DNA of 64,000 nt, taken from CAZHZT01 sp964537285. Lineage in GTDB: Bacteria > Bacteroidota > Bacteroidia > Chitinophagales > Saprospiraceae. The stretch lies in assembly GCA_964537285.1 (NCBI GenBank), contig CAZHZT010000015.1, forward strand, positions 1 to 64,000, in the 5' to 3' direction. The position numbers and the translations under genes are program-made. The notes under the pieces were generated by a model. The model saw only the letters and a list, made by a program, of their open reading frames with translations. It was not told the origin of the DNA and made no database searches. Of this stretch, positions 37,458 to 46,602 are shown one piece after another. Position 1 is the first letter of the stretch. Every line of letters begins with the position of its first letter.

Positions 37458-39044
37458 ATGGTATTTTCGCAGAAAGAAAATACCAAAAAAATGAATAAAA
37501 GCCTTTTAACCTGCCCCATCTGTAGCAAGGAAAAAAAACAACTTATCAAAAACTTCCTGCCAGGTCTGGACGAACCGGTTTTGGAAGGAATAAAAACCAA
37601 GAAAAAAGACTGGATACCGGATAATGGCATATGCAATCAGTGCCTTGATGAAGCTCATCAGCAATTGCTGGGAAATTTACTAGGGGAGAGGGATACGAAT
37701 GGAATTAGTGTAATCCCTACTCCAATTCGCATGAATACTCATCCTGATTTTTCGGGCAAAGGCGTTACAATTTGTTTTATCGATAGCGGGTTTTATCTGC
37801 ACCCGGACCTGGAGTTTCCACAAAACCGAATAAAAAAAATATTGGATATCACTGAACCAGACAGAGATCCTGAATATTTTCGGGCTCCTCATGATAATGC
37901 CTGGCATGGCACAATGACCTCTGTCGTTTGCGCAGGAAATGGCCATTTGTCAGAGGGCTTATACAAGGGAATTGCTTCTGAAGCCGAATTGGTGCTCGTA
38001 AAAGTCTCCGATGAAGCAAATCGGATTAGTGGGCGCAATATTACGAAAGCTCTCCATTGGGTTATTCAAAACCATGAAACTTACGGCATTCGTATTGTGA
38101 ACCTCTCGGTTACCGATGATGAACCTACATCCTTCAAGGAAAGTGAAGTCAGCAAAGCGGTGAAAGAGCTTTTCGAGCTTGGAATTGTCGTCGTTGCAGC
38201 TGCTGGAAATGATCCGAATGCACCTATCCTGCCTCCTGCCAGCACCCCGGAAGCATTGGCTGTTGGGGGGCTGAATGACTGCAATACCCTCGATCCTCTT
38301 CAGTTGACCCTTTATCATTCTACTTTTGGATGGACCGTAGACGGCCTGATGAAGCCGGAGCTTATTGCTCCTGCCATTTATCTGGCGGCTCCAATACTTC
38401 CTCAAACCGAAGCGGCCCTGGAAGCAAAGGAGTTATTCTTTCAGTATGAAAAGGAAGAAGACACGGATAGGAAAGCAGCCTTCCTGGAAAAAATCAAAAA
38501 TGGCAAGTTCTTATCACCACATTATCAACATGTGGACGGCACCTCTTTCGCTGCTCCAATTGTATGTTCTGTAATCGCTCAGATGCTGGAGGCAAATCCA
38601 CAGCTTTCACCTGGGATGGTATGGGAAATCCTTCTGACTACCGCCAGGCCCTTGCCTTTTGAAGATCGAAGCCGACAGGGGTATGGTGTACTACAAGCAG
38701 GCCACGCGGTAATCAGAGCGAGTGGAGAAGGTCATTTACACTGGATGAAAAAATCTCCGTATATTGATCAGGAAAATGAAGTTATCTGCTTTTACTTCCA
38801 CCGACATAATGCAAATGAGGTGGCAGTCAGTGGCAGCTTCAATAATTGGTCAGAAAAGGAACATTTAATGCTTCAGAATCATCAAAAGGATGGGCTATGG
38901 CATTTGAAGTTACCTTTTCTTCCTGAAGGCATTTACCAATATAAATTTGTCGTAAATGGTCGTGAGTGGGTGAGCGATCCGATGAATATTTACCGGGAGC
39001 CTGATGGATACAATGGCTTTAATAGTTTGTTCATCATTCAATAG
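37458..39044 (+). CDS. Subtilase with zinc-ribbon-like N-terminus and CBM48
   Basis: A 528-aa S8 serine protease without a signal peptide. The N-terminus has two CxxC pairs (Cys19/Cys22 in CPICSKEKK and Cys59/Cys62 in CNQCLDEAH), zinc-ribbon-like. The catalytic set is complete: Asp109 (FIDSGFYLHPDL), His150 (WHGTMTSVV), oxyanion Asn251 (AAAGNDP), Ser363 (DGTSFAAPIV). Residues 440-528 form a CBM48/AMPK-beta-like domain (GSFNNWSEK, YQYKFVVNGREWVSDP). ATG 37491 (MNKSLLTC) is an alternative start. The next gene, a PycTM-like membrane protein, begins 8 bases after the stop, so the two form an operon. The lack of export signal and these fused domains point to an intracellular, possibly activated, protease. 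Confidence 0.85.
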   Translation: MVFSQKENTKKMNKSLLTCPICSKEKKQLIKNFLPGLDEPVLEGIKTKKKDWIPDNGICNQCLDEAHQQLLGNLLGERDTNGISVIPTPIRMNTHPDFSGKGVTICFIDSGFYLHPDLEFPQNRIKKILDITEPDRDPEYFRAPHDNAWHGTMTSVVCAGNGHLSEGLYKGIASEAELVLVKVSDEANRISGRNITKALHWVIQNHETYGIRIVNLSVTDDEPTSFKESEVSKAVKELFELGIVVVAAAGNDPNAPILPPASTPEALAVGGLNDCNTLDPLQLTLYHSTFGWTVDGLMKPELIAPAIYLAAPILPQTEAALEAKELFFQYEKEEDTDRKAAFLEKIKNGKFLSPHYQHVDGTSFAAPIVCSVIAQMLEANPQLSPGMVWEILLTTARPLPFEDRSRQGYGVLQAGHAVIRASGEGHLHWMKKSPYIDQENEVICFYFHRHNANEVAVSGSFNNWSEKEHLMLQNHQKDGLWHLKLPFLPEGIYQYKFVVNGREWVSDPMNIYREPDGYNGFNSLFIIQ

Positions 39045-39052
39045 TGTGACGT

Positions 39053-39691
39053 ATGGAAAATGTTTCGGATAAGAAAAAGCAAAAGAAAGTAGATCAGGCC
39101 TTGTTAGAAGAAATGGGCATCAATAAGGACGATTTAAAAAAGTTGAAAAAGAAATTAGCAAAGGTGGAAAGCAGGCCTGAACGAGGAATCGAAACCTGGT
39201 TTCGACTAACCTCAAAGAACCTTTATACCCGTTTGCAAATTGTGGATACCAAAGCCAATATCCTCATTACTGCCAATGCTATTATTATATCAGTCGTTTT
39301 AGGGGCGCTTTATTCAAAACTAGACGAAGACCCCCATCTGATTTATCCCATCGTGGGCTTGGTGCTTACTAATGTTATTTCTATAAGTTTCGCTATTTTA
39401 GCTACTATTCCTAAGGCCTGGAGTGAAAATATAAATACGAGTATCGAATCGGCAGATTTGATGACTTTCGAAACATTCAGCAATATGCCATTGAGTGGCT
39501 ATCAGGACGCTGTTATGGAAACACTTGAGGATAGCAATACCTTATATCCAAGCATTATTAAGGATATTCATAATCTGGGGATTAAACTGGCCCGTAAATA
39601 TCGCTTAATTCGATTCTCCTACCTGGTTTTTCTTTATGGGATTATAATTTCGGTCATTCTATTCGCCCTTTGCCATGCGTTATTTACTTAA
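39053..39691 (+). CDS. PycTM-like (DUF5706) membrane effector-type protein
   Basis: A 212-aa protein. Residues 1-42 are a Lys-rich coiled region. Then a PycTM/DUF5706-like domain: an amphipathic segment with NLYTRLQIVDTKANILI, the D-x-K-A-N motif at 65-69, a membrane hairpin (about 70-88 and 95-118), a cytoplasmic loop (residues 120-185), and a third helix (187-209). In Pycsar systems this domain binds cCMP or cUMP and damages the membrane, but no pyrimidine cyclase is visible here. It is coupled by 8 bases to the subtilase gene. Family membership is by motif memory and should be searched; a plain membrane protein is the alternative. Confidence 0.72.
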   Translation: MENVSDKKKQKKVDQALLEEMGINKDDLKKLKKKLAKVESRPERGIETWFRLTSKNLYTRLQIVDTKANILITANAIIISVVLGALYSKLDEDPHLIYPIVGLVLTNVISISFAILATIPKAWSENINTSIESADLMTFETFSNMPLSGYQDAVMETLEDSNTLYPSIIKDIHNLGIKLARKYRLIRFSYLVFLYGIIISVILFALCHALFT

Positions 39692-39718
39692 GGGATCAGG
39701 AAAATAATACCCTACCCA

Positions 39719-39743
39719 TTTTTCACAATTTATGTCAAAGAAC
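39719..39743. repeat. Single end of family P repeat
   Basis: TTCACAATTTATGTCAAAGAAC matches the right end of complete family P copies. The rest of the element is absent. Confidence 0.6.
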
Positions 39744-39821
39744 TAAAATTACTTCGCAAAATTTGGGTAGCTTATTAATTGCCTAATTCCTAACACAAGT
39801 TGTAACTTCGAATTAAAAATT

Positions 39822-39910
39822 GGTAGTGGGTAGAATCCGTTGATGGATTTATCTAATAAGCTTTACTACTTAAGGTTAACACTTCTCATCAACCGGTTTT
39901 ACCCACTACC
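39822..39910. mobile_element. 89-bp miniature element, family M, copy 2
   Basis: The same terminal repeats GGTAGTGGGT and ACCCACTACC and the same 89-base length as the copy at 7304, but with a different interior and longer inverted ends (TAGAATCCGTTGATG against CATCAACCGGTTTTA). The flanks TAAAAATT (39814-39821) and AAAAAATT (39911-39918) agree at 7 of 8 bases, an eroded target duplication. It ends 16 bases before the start codon of the SMP-30 relic. Confidence 0.8.
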
Positions 39911-39926
39911 AAAAAATTTATATCCA

Positions 39927-40445
39927 ATGAAATATATCTATTTTATATTTATTTCCTTATCTCTTTGTTCTTGTGCTAAACCTACAAAACAAGCTCCACC
40001 AACCTACACTTATCCGGTTATTGGCACGATAGAACGTATAAATCCATTGATCGATGATATAATTCCTCCGGATGCCAAAATTGAAAAAATAGCCTTTGGG
40101 ATAACGTGGGCGGAAGGCCCCCTTTGGATAGAAGAGTATCGGATGCTCTTATGCTCAGATGTCAAAATGAATCGAATTTATCGGTGGACAGACGAGGCGG
40201 GATTGTCTGTATTTCTTGAACCTTCTGGTTTTACAGGAGACTCAACAGACAGCCGGGAAAAAGGAAGTAATGGTCTCGTTCTAAACCCCAAGGGAGAACT
40301 GATAATGTGATAGCACGGAAATCGGCAAATTGCAAAGTTGAATGCTGGTTTAGCTAATCCACTTCCAAAGTTTCAGACCATAGTCGATAATTATCAGGGA
40401 AAAAGATTCAATAGCCCCAATGACCTTATTTATAAAACAGCCTCC
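39927..40445 (+). pseudogene. SMP-30/gluconolactonase-like relic
   Basis: The start gives a lipoprotein-type signal (MKYIYFIFISLSLCSCAKP). The body matches the lactonase fold: EGPLWIEEYRMLLCSDVK, SNGLVLNPKGELIM, then TGA TAG (40308-40313), then HGNRQIAKLN and NSPNDLIYKTA. The intact paralogue at 47535 reads LYVCQHGNRR at this place, so Cys-Gln has become two adjacent stops. The 3' half is missing; homology ends about 40445 against the response regulator gene. Confidence 0.85.
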
Positions 40446-40453
40446 TTCTACAT

Positions 40454-41089
40454 TCACACCAAGCCTTCCCTTATAGCCTTAGCTACCGCTGCCGAAACGG
40501 ATTTTACCTGGAGTTTTTCATAAATATGGGAGATATGTGTATTTACAGTGGCATAGGTAATAAAGCATTTTGATGCGATCATCTTGTAGCTGTAACCTTC
40601 TACCAGTAAATTCAAAATCTCCTGTTCGCGTTTCGTTAGTTGAATTTTTTCACCTTTGGATGGGGTAATACGATTACTGAACAACTTCAATATCTTCCCG
40701 GCTACTGTTGGAGTAATGGGAGAACCACCATCCAAGACCTCCTGAATACCTTCGATGAGCTTTAGCGGGGATTTTTGCTTCATGATGTACCCATCAGCAC
40801 CTGCCGAAATAGCGGCGATGATTTTATCCTCATCTTCGAAAACGGTTTGCATAATGATCTTTACGCCCGGGAAAGCCTCTTTCAGAAGCTTGACACCTTC
40901 GATGCCATCAACATGAGGCATGTTGATATCCATAAGGACTACATCGGGTTGGATATGCCTTACGCGATCAACTACGTTGCGGCAATCTTCATAAGCGCCC
41001 ACGCACTCCATATCTTCCATTGCATTGAGAAGTAATTTCAGCCCGTCTCGGCGGGAATCGTTGTCGTCAAATACTGCTACTTTTATCAT
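40454..41089 (-). CDS. NarL/FixJ-type response regulator
   Basis: A 211-aa regulator. The receiver has the acidic pair in VFDDND, phospho-acceptor Asp in VLMDINMP (near residue 54), the Thr in IMQTVFED and the Lys in YIMKQKSP. The LuxR-type HTH at residues 145-211 includes LTKREQEILNLLVEGYSYKMIA and VNTHISHIYEKL. It is encoded 44 bases downstream of the TPR sensor kinase on the same strand, its obvious partner. Target genes are unknown. Confidence 0.94.
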   Translation of the reverse strand: MIKVAVFDDNDSRRDGLKLLLNAMEDMECVGAYEDCRNVVDRVRHIQPDVVLMDINMPHVDGIEGVKLLKEAFPGVKIIMQTVFEDEDKIIAAISAGADGYIMKQKSPLKLIEGIQEVLDGGSPITPTVAGKILKLFSNRITPSKGEKIQLTKREQEILNLLVEGYSYKMIASKCFITYATVNTHISHIYEKLQVKSVSAAVAKAIREGLV

Positions 41090-41133
41090 GGTTCAAAATT
41101 ATGATCAATTCTTGAGTTGGGAAATCATTGGAC

Positions 41134-43200
41134 TCAATGAATTTTGGGGTTTTGCTTGGGGTTAAAATTGAGGACCACGCTGGTGCCCTTTGCCTGGCTT
41201 GACTGAATACTCAGTTCGCCCCCCAGTTCTTCGGCTCGCCTTTTCATATTTTTCAATCCATTACCGCCAAATGAATGATTATTTTCTTTGGCTTTTTCAG
41301 GCTCAAAACCACTGCCGTTATCATTGATTTCAACACTAACCGTATTTTTTACAGAGCTTATCTTAATATCAATGGAGGTACCTCCGGAATATTTGACTGC
41401 ATTATTAATGGCCTCCTTAAAGATCAAATAAATATTACGGCGCTGGATCATGTCCAGGTTTTTTTCCGCTATTTTCGAGTCATAGTCGATTTGAATATCC
41501 CATGCTCCTGTATCCTCGAGTTCGCTGGCGTAATTGCGCATTCTACTGATCAGATGAAGCATGGAGTCGTTTTCGGCATTGATGGCCCATACGATGTCGT
41601 TCATGGATTCAATCGTTTGTGTGGCGTTCGAGTTGATTCGCATTAGCAATTGATCCGCTTTGTCCGGGTCTTCCTTGATGGATTTGCTGGCTACAATTCC
41701 AAACAACGCAATACTGGAAAGCGTAGATCCGATTTCGTCGTGCAGATCACGGGAAATCCGATTGCGAAGCGATTGAAATTGTTTTCTTTGCATGCTCCTG
41801 TTTACAGCAACGTAGCCTAGAATTCCCGCTAAAAGAAGTAGTCCCAGGATGATATACACCGCTTGCTTTCGACTTTCTATACGTTTAGCTTTTTCTTCAA
41901 GAAGTTTCATTTCTTGTTGCTGGACCAATTGTATGGAATCTCTCTCTTTCTGGAATTCGTATTCCGCTTCCAATCGAGTAATCCTCTTAACGGTTTCTTC
42001 ATTGTTGAGGCTATCTGCCATTTGCTTGAAAAGGACTTGAGCTTCATATGCTTCCCTGAAATTACCTAATTCCTTCTCGACCAGTGCAAGTTGCTTAACT
42101 CCATTTCGGAGGATGATCAAAGATCCAGCTTTTTGGGCCAGGTCAATCCCTTTAGTCAGAAAATTTCTAGCTTTGAGAAATTGATCTTGTTTTCGATAGG
42201 TTTCACCAATACCGATTAAAGGCTGCGCTTTATCGATCTGCACACCAATTTCTTCACAAACTTGTATAGAGCTTTCAAAATCATCCAGTGCTTTCGAGTA
42301 ATTTTTTAACTCCATATTGGCCAGTCCAATGTTCGTATAGCTGTAGGCAATTCCTCTTCTATCCCTCAATTCTTCTTTGATTTTTAATGATCGTAAATGA
42401 AACTCCAGTGTTTTTTCATAATTTTTCTGATTGTAGTAGATCATTCCAATGTTACTCAAGCTCTTAGCCATTTGGTCCTTTAAGCCCAACTCTTCATTAA
42501 TTTGAAAAGCTTTCATATAGAAATCGAGGGCTTTCTCAAAATTGCCCTGATTTTTATAGATAATACCTATATTGGTATAACAAGAAGCCATTAAATCCTT
42601 TCTGTCCAGTTCTTCACAGATTTCTAAGGCACGGAAGTAATATTCAAGCGCTTTATTGGTGTTGCCCTTTTTATCATGGATGATTCCAATTATGTTATAA
42701 GCGGATACCAGTGTATTTTTATCGTCTAATTCCTCACTAATTTCCGTGGAACGAAGCAGATTTTGAAGTGCTTCATCGTAATTGCCAAGGTATCCTGCTA
42801 GCCATCCCAGGCCATAAAAAGCTCTGGCTTTTCCTTTTGCGTAGTCTTTTTGAGCAGCCAGATCTGCCATTTGGGTAAAAATTGCCATTGCTTCTTCGTA
42901 ATTCCCCTTTTGCATCGTCGCCACTCCCATGGGGTATAAAGGATTTATGGTACCTTCCACGTAACCGATTTCATTGGCCAGATTCAAGGCTTTATTCCCG
43001 AATAATGCCGTCTTAGCGGAATCGGAGTTCTGGTATTTTAAAGCAATTTCTATATAAACATCTACCCTTTCTTCATTGGATATATCCATTTGTGACACTT
43101 GTAGGAGCGAATCAATCGCCTTTTGGTTTTGGGCTTGGATCATTGAGCATGTTAGCAGGAAAAGCTTGAGGAAGGCTAAATATATCAGGTGTTTTTTCAT
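41134..43200 (-). CDS. TPR sensor histidine kinase (HisKA_3 type)
   Basis: A 688-aa kinase. Signal peptide at residues 1-23, then about nine TPR units with repeated GNYEEAL/ALEYY-type helices to about residue 400, a coiled segment, one membrane helix (AVYIILGLLLLAGILGYVAV), then HisKA_3 with the phospho-His in RISRDLHDEIGSTLSS and a HATPase domain with NDNGSGF and GGNGLKNM. All kinase motifs are present. It pairs with the NarL-type regulator downstream. The extracytoplasmic TPR domain probably senses a protein or peptide (inference). Confidence 0.93.
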   Translation of the reverse strand: MKKHLIYLAFLKLFLLTCSMIQAQNQKAIDSLLQVSQMDISNEERVDVYIEIALKYQNSDSAKTALFGNKALNLANEIGYVEGTINPLYPMGVATMQKGNYEEAMAIFTQMADLAAQKDYAKGKARAFYGLGWLAGYLGNYDEALQNLLRSTEISEELDDKNTLVSAYNIIGIIHDKKGNTNKALEYYFRALEICEELDRKDLMASCYTNIGIIYKNQGNFEKALDFYMKAFQINEELGLKDQMAKSLSNIGMIYYNQKNYEKTLEFHLRSLKIKEELRDRRGIAYSYTNIGLANMELKNYSKALDDFESSIQVCEEIGVQIDKAQPLIGIGETYRKQDQFLKARNFLTKGIDLAQKAGSLIILRNGVKQLALVEKELGNFREAYEAQVLFKQMADSLNNEETVKRITRLEAEYEFQKERDSIQLVQQQEMKLLEEKAKRIESRKQAVYIILGLLLLAGILGYVAVNRSMQRKQFQSLRNRISRDLHDEIGSTLSSIALFGIVASKSIKEDPDKADQLLMRINSNATQTIESMNDIVWAINAENDSMLHLISRMRNYASELEDTGAWDIQIDYDSKIAEKNLDMIQRRNIYLIFKEAINNAVKYSGGTSIDIKISSVKNTVSVEINDNGSGFEPEKAKENNHSFGGNGLKNMKRRAEELGGELSIQSSQAKGTSVVLNFNPKQNPKIH

Positions 43201-43226
43201 TCGAGATTAATTGTCAAATAATAAAC

Positions 43227-43335
43227 GTTCTTTGACAAATTGTGTGGAGTTTAAAATGATAAAACCTAAATGCCCTGGAGGCTGAAGGGATTATCATTTT
43301 TAAACTCCATTTTATCACAATTTATGTCAAAGAAC
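43227..43335. repeat. Palindromic repeat, family P, complete copy
   Basis: 109 bases from GTTCTTTGACAAATTGTGTG to CACAATTTATGTCAAAGAAC, with arms around GGAGTTTAAAATGATAA. It lies between the divergent sensor kinase and GMC oxidoreductase genes, upstream of both. The remaining 200 bases to the GMC gene hold only its promoter region. Confidence 0.8.
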
Positions 43336-43509
43336 CATAATAAATACGCTGTTCTTTCCTCAAAGCTCACGATTTATTTTGAAAAAAAGAATCATAAAAT
43401 CCAATGAGATTGGGTTTTTTCCATGATTTCATTGATTACAGGGACTATTCTAAGCCCTTCTCACAAAATATCAATTGATTCAATGATGGTGCTGCGTACA
43501 AAGAGGGCC

Positions 43510-43517
43510 TACCTTTG
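43510..43517 (+). promoter_or_regulatory. Bacteroidota -7 box TACCTTTG
   Basis: TACCTTTG fits the TAnnTTTG -7 consensus exactly and lies 18 bases upstream of the GMC gene ATG. No convincing -33 TTTG was found at the usual distance. Confidence 0.55.
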
Positions 43518-43535
43518 TGAACAAATAAAACACTC

Positions 43536-45063
43536 ATGAAGAACTACGATATCATCATTATTGGAACAGGAGCCGGTGGCGGAACTTTAGCGCGCAAACT
43601 CGCTCCTTCCGGCAAAAGCATTCTTATCCTCGAAAGAGGAAATTATATCCCTAAAGAAAAAGAAAACTGGGATACTAAAGAGGTCTTTCTTAACGCTCGC
43701 TACAAAGCTAAGGAAGGCTGGGTTGATCACAAAGGAAAAGAATTCCACCCAGGGATACATTATTGTGTAGGAGGCAACACAAAGGTTTATGGTGCGGCTT
43801 TACTCCGTATGCGGGAAAAAGACTTTAGCGAGATTCAACACCACGGTGGTGTCTCTCCTGCCTGGCCTATGGATTATCAAACCCTTGCGCCATATTATTT
43901 GGAAGCAGAACATATCTACTCAATTCATGGTGAACGTGGAGCGGATCCTACAGAACCTCATGACAGTAATGCTTACCCTAAACCTCCACTTCCCCACGAG
44001 CCTCGTATACAAGAACTTTTTGATGATCTGAAAAGAATGGGCCTGAAGCCATTTCCACTTCCAATAGGCGTTCGCCTTGGGGAAGGAGATGCTCCTAATG
44101 TGCTGGATCGTTTTGATGGCTTCCCTGATCCCTCTGAGGCGAAAGCGGATGCTCATGTCGTTGGTGTGAGGGAAGCTTTGAAATACCCAAATGTGCAATT
44201 AGAAGTGGATAGTTTCGTAGAGCGGCTGGAAACAGATGCCGGCGGACGAGAAATCAAAAAGGTAATTGTCAACCGGGAAGGTGAGCAACTGGAATATTCC
44301 GCTGACATTGTAGTGGTAAGCTGCGGTGCCATCAATTCTGCAGCATTGCTATTGCGCTCTGCCAATGACCAACACCCAGAGGGCTTATCCAACAGCTCGG
44401 GTGTAGTCGGAAGGCATTACATGGCCCACAATAACTCGGCAATTATTGGCCATCTCAAAAAAACCGAATCTTACCAAATTTGGAAAAACCCTTGGATTAA
44501 ATGATTTCTACTTTGGCGATGATGAATTTCCTTATCCGATGGGGCATATTCAAATGCTCGGTAAATCGGATCCGGTGATGTACAAAGAAGATGCGCCTTC
44601 CTTCGCCCCCGGTATTACTTTAGAATTCTTAGCTAAGCATTCCCTTGATTTTTGGATGACTTCCGAAGATCTTCCGGATCCTAACAATCGCGTTATATTG
44701 ACTAAGGATGGAAATATTCAGCTCAACTATCAGGAAAATAACCTGGAAGCCCATAAACGATTGACCAAAAAGCTAAAGTGGATTATGGAAAATGTAGGCT
44801 GTGAAAAGCATTTCATTCCTAACAATTTGTATTTGGGAAAAAAAATACCACTAGCCGGAACCGCTCATCAGTGTGGAACTGTTCGCTTCGGAAAAGATCC
44901 GAAAACGTCTGCACTGGATACTTACTGCCGCTCTCACGAAATCCGAAATCTATTTGTCGTCGATGGCTCTTTCTTCCCATCTAGCTCAGCTGTTAATCCA
45001 GCGCTCACTATCATGGCGATGGCGCTGAGAGTAGGGGAGTACTTGCAGTCTGAAGTGCTTTAA
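43536..45063 (+). pseudogene. GMC oxidoreductase with frameshift
   Basis: An FAD-dependent GMC-family dehydrogenase, probably acting on a sugar or alcohol. N-terminal FAD motif GTGAGGGTLARKLA, then GIHYCVGGNTKVYGA of the GMC signature, and a C-terminal domain with QCGTVRFG and NPALTIMAMALRVG, where the catalytic His/Asn pair is expected. The frame changes between about 44455 and 44485 (one-base indel), so the two halves now read separately. Otherwise well preserved. It heads a co-directional cluster with VOC, DoxX, YHS-GlcG and SMP-30 genes. Confidence 0.88.
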
Positions 45064-45088
45064 CAACGTAAAAAAACGATAAAAGAAA

Positions 45089-46099
45089 ATGAAAATATTT
45101 TTTAAAATTGGATGCTTACTACCGCTATTCTTTGTAAGCTTTTATCTGTCGGGGCAATCTGCCAGTGCCGTTTCTAAAGTGAGTATTACGGTGTCTGACC
45201 TTGAAGAGGCCGTTAAGTTTTATACTACTGTTCTTCCTTTTGAAAAGGTAGGTGAAAATGAATTAAAAGGCAAGGCCATTGAGCGATTATTCGGTATAAG
45301 CGATCCCGGTTTAAAAATAAACGCTGCACTGCTTAAGCTGGGCAATGAAAGCATCGAATTGATGCAGTTCCATGCTGCCCAAGCTGGCCGATCGATTCCG
45401 CATGATAGCCACAGCAACGATCTATGGTTTCAACATATAGCGATCGTAGTCAATGACATGGAGAAGGCTTATAAAAGAGTTGCTGCCTACAAAGTTGAGC
45501 ATGTATCTACGGCACCCCAGACCTTACCTGATTACATTCCCGCTGCTGCCGGCATTAGTGCTTTTTATTTTAGGGATCTTGATGATCACAACCTGGAGTT
45601 GATTTATTTCCCGGAAGGGAAAGGCGATCCCAGATGGCAGAACCAGAAGGATAAGATCTTTTTAGGAATAGATCACACCGCCATTGGTATAGACGAAACG
45701 GATAAGAGTCTTCCCTTTTACGAGGAGCTTCTTGGGTTAAAAGTGGCTGGCAACAGCGAAAATTTTGGAACGGAGCAGGAGCACCTAAATCAGGTCTTTG
45801 GTGCCCGGCTCCTGATTACCGGGTTAAGGGCTCAGGATGGGATCGGCCTTGAGTTTTTAGATTATATCGCACCTCCTGGAGGTCGCGCTTACCCTGCTGA
45901 TAGCCGCCCAAATGACCTTTGGCATTGGCATACTTCTATTAATGTTAAAGACGCCAGTGCTCTGTACCGAAAAGCTCAGGATCTTAATTATGATGTGATC
46001 TCCAGCGGATTGGTGGATTTAAGAAATACCGGATTAGATGCCAAGTCGGGCTTCCTTGTAAGGGGGCCGGACGGACACGCTGTGTTTATTTATGATTAA
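45089..46099 (+). CDS. Secreted two-domain VOC (glyoxalase-like) protein
   Basis: A 336-aa protein with a signal peptide (residues 1-22, ending SGQSAS). Two vicinal-oxygen-chelate domains follow. The first (about 26-180) has VSITVSDLEEAVKFYT, QHIAIVVNDMEKAYKRV and DLDDHNLELIYF; the second (about 190-336) has GIDHTAIGIDETDKSLPFYEELLGL and ends GPDGHAVFIYD. Metal-site His and Glu residues are present at the expected ends. Reaction unknown. It starts 25 bases after the GMC gene and is probably in its operon. Confidence 0.88.
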   Translation: MKIFFKIGCLLPLFFVSFYLSGQSASAVSKVSITVSDLEEAVKFYTTVLPFEKVGENELKGKAIERLFGISDPGLKINAALLKLGNESIELMQFHAAQAGRSIPHDSHSNDLWFQHIAIVVNDMEKAYKRVAAYKVEHVSTAPQTLPDYIPAAAGISAFYFRDLDDHNLELIYFPEGKGDPRWQNQKDKIFLGIDHTAIGIDETDKSLPFYEELLGLKVAGNSENFGTEQEHLNQVFGARLLITGLRAQDGIGLEFLDYIAPPGGRAYPADSRPNDLWHWHTSINVKDASALYRKAQDLNYDVISSGLVDLRNTGLDAKSGFLVRGPDGHAVFIYD

Positions 46100-46120
46100 A
46101 ATGGGCACAAAATCTAAGTA

Positions 46121-46143
46121 GCCCAATTCCGTGAACTATTTAC
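46121..46143. repeat. Single terminal end of family B element
   Basis: CCCAATTCCGTGAACTATTTAC matches one end of the family B elements (8318, 49879, 63012). It stops 4 bases before the ATG of the DoxX gene. The other end is absent. Confidence 0.55.
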
Positions 46144-46147
46144 ATTA

Positions 46148-46579
46148 ATGCTTAAAAACAAATCAAAAATGAATACCAGAAACATCATTGGCTGGGGAGC
46201 TCGCATTGTAGTAGCTATCATCCTATTCCAAACGCTGTATTTCAAGTTTACCGGAGCCCCGGAATCTATTTACATTTTTAAAACGGTAGGAATGGAGCCC
46301 GGAGGGCGTATTGGAAGTGGTATTGTCGAATTAATTGCTGGCATTCTACTGCTGATCCCACGAACAGCAACAATTGGAGCATTGCTTGCTTTGGGGACCA
46401 TTTCGGGAGCTATCTTTTTTCACTTGACCATCCTTGGAATTGAAGTACAAGGCGATGGAGGCACATTATTTATCATGGCGATCATTGTGTTTATCCTCTC
46501 AGCCCTTGTACTCTTTTTGAATAAAAACGACATTCCATTTGTAAATAAAATTTTTAAAAAATTAACAACCAACCATTAA
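46148..46579 (+). CDS. DoxX-family membrane protein
   Basis: A 143-aa four-helix inner-membrane protein with the DoxX pattern: WGARIVVAIILFQTLYFKFTG, GSGIVELIAGILLLIP and a final helix (ALVLFLNK). An alternative start is ATG 46169 (MNTRNIIG), which begins closer to the first helix. DoxX proteins are linked to redox or sulphur metabolism, without a defined reaction here. The context is an oxidoreductase cluster. Confidence 0.85.
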   Translation: MLKNKSKMNTRNIIGWGARIVVAIILFQTLYFKFTGAPESIYIFKTVGMEPGGRIGSGIVELIAGILLLIPRTATIGALLALGTISGAIFFHLTILGIEVQGDGGTLFIMAIIVFILSALVLFLNKNDIPFVNKIFKKLTTNH

Positions 46580-46602
46580 TAATCATTTAAATCAAATTCA
46601 AA

